Below are positions 24,778 through 31,717 of a DNA stretch of 36,197 nt, one piece after another. Under the pieces are notes generated by a model. The model saw only the letters and a list, made by a program, of their open reading frames with translations, ran no database searches and was not told the origin of the DNA. How positions within the stretch are numbered: position 1 is the stretch's first letter; the number at the start of each line of letters is the position of its first letter. The stretch covers positions 1 through 36,197 of the forward strand of contig NZ_SMKR01000064.1 of the NCBI RefSeq assembly GCF_004348725.1, in the 5' to 3' direction. A program made the translations under genes and the position numbers. This DNA is from Kribbella turkmenica (GTDB lineage Bacteria > Actinomycetota > Actinomycetes > Propionibacteriales > Kribbellaceae).

Positions 24778-26598
24778 GTGACACCGAAGAAGCTGGTCGC
24801 ATCCCTGTCCGCTGGTGCGCTTGTCCTGTCCGTCCTGACCGCGAGCAACGCCGCCGCGCGTCCACCGCAGCCACCGGTCAAGACGCCGACCTCGATCGGG
24901 TTCGGCGGTGCCGTCTCCTCGGTCGACCCGGAGGCGACGAAGGTCGGTCTGGACGTGCTGCGTCGTGGCGGCAACGCGGTCGACGCCGCCGTGGCCACCG
25001 CCGCCGCGCTCGGCGTGACCGAGCCCTACTCGGCCGGCATCGGCGGCGGCGGGTACTTCGTGTACTACAGCGCCAAGAAGCGCAAGGTTCACACGATCGA
25101 CGGCCGCGAGAGCGCGCCCGCCGGGATGAAGATCGACTCGTTCGTCAACCCCGCGACCGGGCAGCCGTACCCGTTCGCGCAGCTGGTCACGTCCGGCCTG
25201 TCGGTCGGCGTACCGGGAACGCTGGCGACCTGGGACGCCGCGCTGCGCAAGTGGGGTTCGCTGTCGCTCGGGAAGGCGCTGAAGCCGGCCGCCGAGCTGG
25301 CCGACCGCGGTTTCGTCGTCGACCAGACGTTCCGCGGGCAGACGCTCGACAACAAGGCCCGGTTCGCGCAGATCGTGCCGACCGCCAGGCTGTTCCTGCC
25401 GAACGGCGACGCGCCGCAGGTCGGCTCGGTGTTCCGGAACCCGGATCTGGCCGACACCTACAAACTGATCGGGAAGAAGGGCCTGTCGGCGTTCTACGGC
25501 GGCAAGCTCGCGGCGGAGATGGCCGCGACCGCGCAGAACCCGCCGAAGACCGCGGACGCCGTGCTCCCGGTGTTCCCCGGCCACCTCACCACGACGGACC
25601 TGGCGAAGTACAGGGTGATCGACCGCGCGCCGACGAAGGTCCGGTACGACGGCCTGGACGTCTACGGCATGGCCCCGTCCTCGTCCGGCGGGACGACGGT
25701 CGGTGAGGCACTGAACATCCTCACACCGCAGCACCTCCGGCAGATGTCCACTCCGCAGGCACTGCACACCTACCTCGAGGCGTCTGCGTTGGCCTTCGCC
25801 GACCGGGGCGCGTACGTCGGCGACCCGGCCTACGTCGACGTGCCGACGAAGGAACTGCTGTCGCGTGGTTTCGGCGCCGAGCGCTCGTGCCTGATCAACC
25901 CCACCACCGCGCTGACCAAGCCGCTGCCGGCCGGATCGCCCGACGGGTCCTACGAGCGGTGCGCGTCCGGCGTCCCGACGGCCCAGCGGCCCGACACCGA
26001 AGGCCTGTCGACGACCCACCTGGTCGCCGCCGACAAGTGGGGCAACGTGGTGTCGTACACGCTGACGATCGAGCAGACCGGCGGTAGCGGCATCACGGTT
26101 CCCGGCCGCGGCTTCCTGCTGAACAACGAGCTGACCGACTTCTCCGCCGTTCCGAACGAGAGCGACCCGAACCGGATCCAGCCGGGCAAGCGGCCGCGGT
26201 CGTCGATGTCGCCGACGATCGTGCTCCGCGGCGGCAAGCCGTTCCTGGCGCTCGGTTCGCCGGGTGGCTCGACCATCATCACCACCGTCCTGCAGACCCT
26301 GACGAACCGGCTCGACCGTGGCATGACCCTGCCGCAGGCCGTCGCGGCGCCGCGCGCGTCCCAGCGCAACACGGCGACCGTGACCGCCGAGCCGTCGTTC
26401 ATCGACGCCTACGAGACCGCGCTCACCCCGTACGGCCACGTGCTCGTCCCGTCCGGTGACGCGTTCACCTCGGCGGCCGAGATCGGCGCGGTCGCGGCCC
26501 TGGAGTTCCTGCCCGGCGGCGCGATCCTCGCGGCGGCCGAGCCGACCCGTCGTGGTGGCGGATCCGCAGGCACCGTGTGGGAGGTCTATCCGCGCTAG
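24778..26598 (+). CDS. ggt: Gamma-glutamyltransferase (gamma-glutamyltranspeptidase)
   Basis: This exported N-terminal-nucleophile enzyme cleaves or transfers gamma-glutamyl groups from glutathione-like compounds. The 606-residue precursor has a Sec-type signal (about residues 1-27). It then shows RRGGNAVDAAVATAAALGVT, YSAGIGGGG, ESAPAGM, and the self-processing site STTHL. Thr412, first of the TTH, should become the nucleophile of the small subunit, as Thr391 does in E. coli. SMSPTIVLRGGKP and SPGGSTIITTVLQ complete the small subunit. It starts at GTG 24778 behind GGGAG, 79 bp after the membrane protein gene. Its TAG stop is interleaved with that of the convergent M20 gene. Released glutamate might be taken up by GluABCD. 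Confidence 0.95.
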   Translation: MTPKKLVASLSAGALVLSVLTASNAAARPPQPPVKTPTSIGFGGAVSSVDPEATKVGLDVLRRGGNAVDAAVATAAALGVTEPYSAGIGGGGYFVYYSAKKRKVHTIDGRESAPAGMKIDSFVNPATGQPYPFAQLVTSGLSVGVPGTLATWDAALRKWGSLSLGKALKPAAELADRGFVVDQTFRGQTLDNKARFAQIVPTARLFLPNGDAPQVGSVFRNPDLADTYKLIGKKGLSAFYGGKLAAEMAATAQNPPKTADAVLPVFPGHLTTTDLAKYRVIDRAPTKVRYDGLDVYGMAPSSSGGTTVGEALNILTPQHLRQMSTPQALHTYLEASALAFADRGAYVGDPAYVDVPTKELLSRGFGAERSCLINPTTALTKPLPAGSPDGSYERCASGVPTAQRPDTEGLSTTHLVAADKWGNVVSYTLTIEQTGGSGITVPGRGFLLNNELTDFSAVPNESDPNRIQPGKRPRSSMSPTIVLRGGKPFLALGSPGGSTIITTVLQTLTNRLDRGMTLPQAVAAPRASQRNTATVTAEPSFIDAYETALTPYGHVLVPSGDAFTSAAEIGAVAALEFLPGGAILAAAEPTRRGGGSAGTVWEVYPR

Positions 26599-27689
26599 AT
26601 CGACCTGATGATCGCGGCGACCAGAGCTGCCCGCTCAGGCAGGGTCGCCGCGATCACCTGTTCGTGGACGGCGTGCGCACCCTTCCCCAACGGACCCAGG
26701 CCGTCGAGGGTCGGAACGCCGAGCCAGCCGGTGAGGTTGGTGTCGGCGGCACCCGACGCCGCCGCACCGCCGACGTCCTGACCGACCGAGCGACCGGCTT
26801 CGGCGACCTTGGCGAGCAGTTCGTCGACAGGTGCCGACGGTTGCCAGGCCGGCCGGCTCGAGATGACCCGGACGTCGAGCTCGGCGCGCGGCCGCACCGG
26901 CCGAAGCCCGGCCACCGCGTCGAGAACCGCCCGCTCCGTCTCCGGATCGACGAACCGCAGACCCAGCTCGGCCGCCGCCTTCCCCGCTACGACGTTCGTC
27001 CGCCCACCACCCATGATCGTGCCGACGTTGCACAGCACGTTCTCGTACTGCGACACCAGGGTGCGGACCGCGATCAGCTGGTCGACGAGCTCGTCGATCG
27101 CGGACACGCCACTGCTCGCGTCGAGGGCGGCGTGCGCCTCCCGGCCGGCGACCTCGATCCGGACCCGGGTGCTGCCACGGCGGGATGTCTTCAGGTCGCC
27201 GTTGGGGTGCGGTGGCTCCAGCCCGAAGGCCGCGACCACTCCGGCCGACTCGGCGGTGACGAGCTCACGCGCCGACGGGGAGCCGACCTCCTCGTCGGCG
27301 GTGACGATCGCTCGCACGGGTCGGCGATCGTCGTCGGCCACCTGCTCGAGCGCCGTCTCCAGGACGACCAGGCCGCCCTTCATGTCGAAGACGCCCGGGC
27401 CGTGGATGACGCCGTCCTCCTCGCGCCACGGCATCCGCTCCAGCTGGCCGATCGGCCAGACGGTGTCGTGGTGGGCGAGGAAGAGCAGGGGAGCGTCGTC
27501 CGCGCGCGGACCGCGGCCCGGGAAGTCGGCGACGACGTGGTCGCCGGTCGGTGCCGGGACGCGGCGGGCGGTGCCGCCGAGCTCGCCGTACCGGCGCACG
27601 AGGCGGTCGGCGAAGGCGTTCAGCGCGTCCGCCGCGCCGGTCGGCGTCTCGTGCTCGGCGTACTCCCGCAGTCGCTCGATCATGCTCAT
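26595..27689 (-). CDS. M20-family metallo-amidohydrolase, candidate N-succinyl-L-amino acid hydrolase
   Basis: This 364-residue di-zinc hydrolase belongs to the M20 (carboxypeptidase G2/ArgE/DapE) family. Ligands and catalytic residues follow the family order: FLAHHDTVWP (H-x-D), GPGVFDMKGG (bridging Asp), TADEEVGSP (catalytic and metal Glu) and the C-terminal GKGAHAVHEQV (His). The dimerisation lid lies around residues 165-275. It diverges from an operon encoding a COG3375-type GNAT and an NSAR-type racemase. In Geobacillus kaustophilus an M20 enzyme next to such genes hydrolyses N-succinyl-L-amino acids, and that role is inferred here. TACGTT ends 8 nt before ATG 27689; an ATG two codons later is also possible. 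Confidence 0.88.
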   Translation of the reverse strand: MSMIERLREYAEHETPTGAADALNAFADRLVRRYGELGGTARRVPAPTGDHVVADFPGRGPRADDAPLLFLAHHDTVWPIGQLERMPWREEDGVIHGPGVFDMKGGLVVLETALEQVADDDRRPVRAIVTADEEVGSPSARELVTAESAGVVAAFGLEPPHPNGDLKTSRRGSTRVRIEVAGREAHAALDASSGVSAIDELVDQLIAVRTLVSQYENVLCNVGTIMGGGRTNVVAGKAAAELGLRFVDPETERAVLDAVAGLRPVRPRAELDVRVISSRPAWQPSAPVDELLAKVAEAGRSVGQDVGGAAASGAADTNLTGWLGVPTLDGLGPLGKGAHAVHEQVIAATLPERAALVAAIIRSI

Positions 27690-27697
27690 AGATAGTC

Positions 27698-27703
27698 AAC
27701 GTA
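27698..27703 (-). promoter_or_regulatory. -10 box for the M20 hydrolase gene
   Basis: TACGTT on the minus strand, 8 nt before ATG 27689, without a Shine-Dalgarno. It lies in a visibly AT-richer stretch shared with the divergent operon. Confidence 0.4.
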
Positions 27704-27721
27704 TCATCATTCGGTCATCGA

Positions 27722-27751
27722 TTGACTCCCTCTGTCCACGGGAGTTTTACT
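27722..27751 (+). promoter_or_regulatory. Promoter of the GNAT-SIS-racemase-permease-deacylase operon
   Basis: TTGACT (27722-27727) and TTTACT (27746-27751) are 18 bp apart, the best sigma-70-type match in the window. TTGACT is also the right arm of an inverted repeat whose left arm AGTCAA is at 27694-27699, next to the M20 start. A transcript from about 27758 would have a leader of about 40 nt containing the strong GAGGAGG. Confidence 0.55.
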
Positions 27752-27795
27752 CAGGGCAGTGCCAAGATCCGTTACGTATCTTTGAGGAGGCCGCG

Positions 27796-28515
27796 GTGGA
27801 GTTCCGTCCCGTCACGCTCACCACTCCGGAGCGGTTCGCGGAGGCGGCCGTGCTGTACCGCCGGGTCTTCGGCTACCAGGACCCGGACTACGCGCTGAAT
27901 CCCCGGCTGCTCGGCGCGCTGGTCAGCAACGGCGGCTCGGTCGTCGGCGTCCTGGACGAGCAGGACCGGCTCGTCGCGTTCGCGTACGGCTTCTGCGGCA
28001 CCGACCGGCGCGGTTTCTACCACTACTCGCAGTCGGCCGTGGTCGACGCGAACCACCAGGGCCACGGGCTGGGACGCCTGCTCAAGCACGCTCAGCGCGA
28101 GGTGGCCCTCAGCCACGGTATGACGCGGATGCGCTGGACCTACGATCCGTTCCAGATCCGCAACGGGCACTTCAATCTCGACGTGCTCGGCGCCCGCGGC
28201 CGGTGGTACGCCCCGGACATGTACGGGCCGGGCGGCGACCGGGTGGTCATCGAGTGGGACCTGCACTCCCGGCCGCGCGCCCAGGAAGATCTCGAGTTGA
28301 AGCTGACCGAGGCCGACTGGGGCGTCATGGGCGGTGCCGGGGACCGCCCGTGGCTGGCGCTGCCGGCCGAGCCGGGCGCGGTCACGCCGGACATCGCCGA
28401 GCGGGTCCGCCAGGGCTTCACCGATCTGCTCGGCAAGGGCCTGGCCGCCGACTCCTGCCGCCGGCTCCCGAACGGGACCGGGGTCTACCTCTTCGGGGCG
28501 GTCAGCGATGTCTGA
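27796..28515 (+). CDS. COG3375-type GNAT, candidate succinyl-CoA:D-amino acid N-succinyltransferase
   Basis: This 239-residue GNAT starts at GTG 27796, five bases after GAGGAGG. The acyl-CoA loop is NHQGHGLGRLLKHAQ (about residues 91-105; the Q/R-x-x-G-x-G motif). The segments SNGGSVVGVLDE, FYHYSQSAVVD, MRWTYDPFQIRN and GGDRVVIEWDLHS are the pattern I associate with COG3375 acetyltransferases. Members of this group are encoded beside N-succinylamino acid racemases. In Geobacillus kaustophilus one was shown to succinylate D-amino acids. The adjacent racemase and M20 genes support the same role here. Its last eight bases overlap the SIS gene. Substrate choice is inferred and not visible in the residues. 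Confidence 0.82.
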   Translation: MEFRPVTLTTPERFAEAAVLYRRVFGYQDPDYALNPRLLGALVSNGGSVVGVLDEQDRLVAFAYGFCGTDRRGFYHYSQSAVVDANHQGHGLGRLLKHAQREVALSHGMTRMRWTYDPFQIRNGHFNLDVLGARGRWYAPDMYGPGGDRVVIEWDLHSRPRAQEDLELKLTEADWGVMGGAGDRPWLALPAEPGAVTPDIAERVRQGFTDLLGKGLAADSCRRLPNGTGVYLFGAVSDV

Positions 28516-29158
28516 GGACCTGAACGCCCGCAACCGCGAGCTGACCAGCCCCCGGGAGCGGTACGACGCCCGCCTGCAGCGCCGGTCGTCGACGATGCTG
28601 CAGCGTCGCGTGGTCGAGCAGGAGCGGGCCTCGATCGAGGCGGCCCTCGACCGGATCCTGGCCGACGACTCGATCGCGCGGGCGGCGGCCCGGATCGTCG
28701 CCGCGCGCCGGCGCTTCATCGTCGGCTCGGCCAAGTCGTTCTCGTACGCGTCGCTGCTCGCCTTCGACCTGAGTGCCGGCCTGTCCCAGGTCACGCTGAT
28801 CGACGGCACGGTCGTGCGCGGTGTCGACGTCCTGTCCGACGTCAGGTCGAGCGACCTGATGGTGGCGTTCTCGCTGCGCCGGTATCGCCGCGACACCGTC
28901 GAGATCGCCCGGCGGTTCGCCGGGGCCGGTGGTGAGCTGGTCGCGGTCACCGACTACGAGGACGCGCCGCTCGCCAAGATCGCCGACCAGCGCATCTACG
29001 TCGCCACCGGCAGCGCGTCGTACGTCGACTCGCCGACCGTGGTCGCGTCCGTGCTGCATGTGCTGGCGACGCTGACCACCGCGAGTGCGAAGGGAGCCCG
29101 CCGGCGACTCGGCGAGCGCGACCGGCTGAACACGGAGCTGGGACTGTATGTCAACTGA
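28508..29158 (+). CDS. HTH-less SIS-domain protein (MurR/RpiR C-terminal-like)
   Basis: This 216-residue protein matches the effector half of MurR/RpiR regulators. A linker helix (EQERASIEAALDRILADD, about residues 38-55) leads into a SIS fold with ARRRFIVGSAKSFSYASLLA, LSDVRSSDLMVAFSLRRYRR, GELVAVTDYEDAPLAKIADQ and the closing ATGSASYVDSPTVVASVLHV. RpiR proteins have about 80 residues of helix-turn-helix before this. Here only about 35 charged residues precede the linker and none look like an HTH. The upstream DNA is the GNAT gene, with an eight-base overlap, so it is not a missed 5' end. SIS domains bind phosphosugars and related ligands. Its job in an amino acid operon is unknown: an effector-binding partner, an isomerase, or a decayed regulator. 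Confidence 0.8.
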   Translation: MSEDLNARNRELTSPRERYDARLQRRSSTMLQRRVVEQERASIEAALDRILADDSIARAAARIVAARRRFIVGSAKSFSYASLLAFDLSAGLSQVTLIDGTVVRGVDVLSDVRSSDLMVAFSLRRYRRDTVEIARRFAGAGGELVAVTDYEDAPLAKIADQRIYVATGSASYVDSPTVVASVLHVLATLTTASAKGARRRLGERDRLNTELGLYVN

Positions 29159-30269
29159 GCTGAAGGTCACCGCCGCCCGGCTGCACCGCGTCCGATTGCC
29201 GCTGGTGCACGCGTTCCGCACCAGCTCGCACCGCAAGACGTTGCTGGATCACGTCCTGGTCGAGGTGGAGGACGCGTCCGGCGCGGTCGGCTGGGGTGAG
29301 ATCGCGTCGCCCTCGGACCCGTACTACGCGGCGGAGACCGTCGAGACGTGCTGGCAGATCGCCGAGAACTACCTGCTCCCGGCCGTGATCGGCCGGTCGT
29401 GGGAGCGGCCCGAGCAGGTCTCGCGGCTGTGGTCGAAGGTTCGCGGCAACCAGTTCGCCAAGGCCGGTGTCGATGTGGCCGCCTGGGTGCTCTGGGCTGG
29501 TGTCCAGGGCGTTCCGCTCGCGCAGGCGCTGGGCGGCACCCGCAGCGAGGTCACCGCGGGGGTGTCGCTGGGGATCGAGCCGACCATCGACGACCTGCTC
29601 ACCGAAGTACGCCGCCAGGTCACCGCCGGCTATTCCCGCGTCAAGCTGAAGATCGCGCCGGGGTGGGACGTCGAGCCGGTGCGTGCCGTCCGGGCGGACT
29701 TCCCGGACCTCGATCTGCACGTCGATGCCAACGGCATCTACACCGAGTCGGTCGAGCACCTTGCCGCACTGCGCGCTCTCGACGAGTACGAGCTGACCAT
29801 GATCGAGCAGCCGTTCGCCCCGCGGAACCTGCTCGCCCACGCTCGCCTGCAGAAGCATTTGGTGACCCCGATCTGCCTGGATGAAAGCATCGAGACCCTC
29901 GACGACCTGGAGACAGCGCTGTCGCTGGAAGCCCTGCGAGTGCTGAACATCAAGGTCTCCCGGATGGGCGGCCTGACCGCCGCCCGCGCCGCCCACGACC
30001 GCGCGCGGCGGGCCGGCATCCCGGTCTGGTGCGGCGGGATGCACGAGTTCGGCATCGGCCGCGCGGCCAACGTGGCGATCTCCAGCCTGCCCGGCTTCAC
30101 CCTCCCCTCGGACGTGTCCGCCTCGGACAAGTACTACACCCGCGACGTGATCACGCCTCCGGTCGTCGCCGAGCACGGCGTCGTCCAGGTGCCCACGGCA
30201 ACCGGTCTGGGGCACGCGGTCGACACCGACCTGATCGCCGCGCACACCGTGGCCACGCTCGCTCTCTGA
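29148..30269 (+). CDS. Enolase-superfamily N-succinylamino acid racemase (NSAR/OSBS type)
   Basis: This 373-residue protein has the full muconate-lactonising/OSBS subgroup active site: KxK at Lys166-Leu-Lys168 (VKLKIAPGWD), metal ligands Asp193 (VDANG), Glu220 (IEQP) and Asp245 (CLDES), and the second catalytic Lys269 (NIKVSRMGG). Two lysines facing each other across the metal allow 1,1-proton transfer, that is racemisation of N-acyl amino acids; the same fold also makes o-succinylbenzoate. No menaquinone genes are nearby, whereas a COG3375 GNAT and an M20 hydrolase are. I therefore favour racemase activity on N-succinyl amino acids. The ATG at 29148 overlaps the SIS gene by 11 bases. Dual OSBS activity is possible. 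Confidence 0.9.
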   Translation: MSTELKVTAARLHRVRLPLVHAFRTSSHRKTLLDHVLVEVEDASGAVGWGEIASPSDPYYAAETVETCWQIAENYLLPAVIGRSWERPEQVSRLWSKVRGNQFAKAGVDVAAWVLWAGVQGVPLAQALGGTRSEVTAGVSLGIEPTIDDLLTEVRRQVTAGYSRVKLKIAPGWDVEPVRAVRADFPDLDLHVDANGIYTESVEHLAALRALDEYELTMIEQPFAPRNLLAHARLQKHLVTPICLDESIETLDDLETALSLEALRVLNIKVSRMGGLTAARAAHDRARRAGIPVWCGGMHEFGIGRAANVAISSLPGFTLPSDVSASDKYYTRDVITPPVVAEHGVVQVPTATGLGHAVDTDLIAAHTVATLAL

Positions 30270-30286
30270 CAGAACAGGACCCTTGG

Positions 30287-31717
30287 ATGAGCCAGGACCA
30301 GACCAGAATCGAGACGGCGAACGCTTACCAGGTGGACGTGGCTCCAGGCCGCCGCCGCTTGCTGAACGTCCTCGCCGGTGCCGGGCTGGTGACGTCGATC
30401 GTCGCCGGACTGCTCACCGACGGCCCGACGCTGTGGGGCCTGCTCCCGATCGTGCTGTACGCCGTGCTCTGCCTGCTGGGCCTGGACATCGTCGTCGGCA
30501 CGGTCGTCGCGGTGTTGTCCGGCGTACTGATCGCGGGCCTGAGCCCCCTCGAAACCGGCACGCTGCTCGGGGAGTCGCTGGCCGACTCGGTCACCGCGAT
30601 CGGCCTGATCATCGTGCTCGGTGCCGGCGTCGGCGAGGTGCTCCGGGTGACCGGCGTGGCCTCGACGATCGTGTCCGGCGTGATGCGCGTCGCCGGGGAC
30701 CGCAGCCGGGTCGCCGTCGTGCTCGGTGTGATGATTGCCTGCCTGATCCTGGTCGCGAGCCTGGGCACGCTGGCCGGTGCGCTGGCGGTCGCGGCACCGA
30801 TCGTGCTGCCGATCACCGCGCGGCTCGGGTACACCCGGGCGGCCACCGCGTCGATGATCTTCATCGGCGGCTGCGCCGGCCTGACGGTGGCGCCGTTCGC
30901 CGGCTCGAACGTGGCGATCATGACCGCCGCCGACGTCGACTACCTGACCTACCTGGGGTACGGCGCCGGGCCGCTGGCGCTGCTGTCGCTGGTGCTCGGC
31001 CCGTTCGTGGTCGCTTTCATCCAGCGGCGCACCGTGGGCACCGGCGACGACTACGACCTGTCCGAACTCGTCTCCGGCGACAGCGCGACGACCGCTCGCT
31101 CTCCCCGGATCGCGACCGCGACGTTCCTGGTCGTGCTGCTCGCGTCGGTCGTCTACGCGACCGTCACCGAAGCGGGCACGAGCTTCCCGCTGCTGGCGTT
31201 GCCGCTGCTGGGCATCGTCACCGGCTTCGCGGGCCGCCTGGGGGCGCGTGACATCGCCGAGCACATGTACCGCGGTGGCGCCAAGCTGATCAGCATCCTG
31301 TTGCTGTTCTGGTTGCTCGCGGCCCTGTTCGCGTTGATCGACCAGCTCGCGCCGTTCCAGGTGATCCTCGACGAGCTGGGGCCGGAGCTGGCCACGATCT
31401 CCGGGTTCGGGGTGGCGATCGCGGTCGCGCTGCTCGGCTGGGTCGGCGTACCCGGGGCGACCGCGGCGCAGGTGGTCCTGCTCGACAAGGTGTTCGGGAC
31501 GCTGGCCGCGAGCGCGGGCGTCGGTCCGGCCGCCTGGGTCGTGGTGCTGCTGTTCGCGTCGAAGGCCGACACCTACGGGCCGTTCCCGAACGCGAACATG
31601 GTCGGCGCGATGGGGCTCGCCAGGTCGTCGGACCTGAAGAGCATGCTGATCACCGGCTGGATGCTGCTGTTGCCCGCCTGCGTCATGTACGCCGTGATCC
31701 TGCTGGTGACGACATGA
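30287..31717 (+). CDS. Multi-pass permease, ion-transporter superfamily (GntP/NhaC-like)
   Basis: This 476-residue membrane protein has about eleven to twelve hydrophobic segments. Two similar halves each carry a conserved loop: ASLGTLAGALAVAAPIVLP with ATASMIFIGGCAGLTVAPFA in the first, and GWVGVPGATAAQVVLLDKVF with FASKADTYGPFPNANM in the second. Conserved polar residues within helices suggest ion-coupled transport of the GntP, CitMHS or NhaC type. I cannot choose between them. In this operon it may import N-acyl amino acids or another organic acid, or exchange succinate; that is inference. The ATG at 30287 lies 18 bp after the racemase gene, with only a weak GGA. Its stop overlaps the deacylase start (ATGA). 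Confidence 0.8.
   Translation: MSQDQTRIETANAYQVDVAPGRRRLLNVLAGAGLVTSIVAGLLTDGPTLWGLLPIVLYAVLCLLGLDIVVGTVVAVLSGVLIAGLSPLETGTLLGESLADSVTAIGLIIVLGAGVGEVLRVTGVASTIVSGVMRVAGDRSRVAVVLGVMIACLILVASLGTLAGALAVAAPIVLPITARLGYTRAATASMIFIGGCAGLTVAPFAGSNVAIMTAADVDYLTYLGYGAGPLALLSLVLGPFVVAFIQRRTVGTGDDYDLSELVSGDSATTARSPRIATATFLVVLLASVVYATVTEAGTSFPLLALPLLGIVTGFAGRLGARDIAEHMYRGGAKLISILLLFWLLAALFALIDQLAPFQVILDELGPELATISGFGVAIAVALLGWVGVPGATAAQVVLLDKVFGTLAASAGVGPAAWVVVLLFASKADTYGPFPNANMVGAMGLARSSDLKSMLITGWMLLLPACVMYAVILLVTT

Noticed and set aside
24691..26439. 582-codon minus-strand frame opposite ggt
   Set aside because: The plus strand encodes a complete gamma-glutamyltransferase with signal peptide and TTHL site; the antisense frame has no recognisable motif.
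29148..30269. menC (o-succinylbenzoate synthase of menaquinone synthesis)
   Set aside because: The fold and residues fit OSBS too, but no menaquinone gene is nearby and the GNAT/M20 context points to N-succinylamino acid racemisation.
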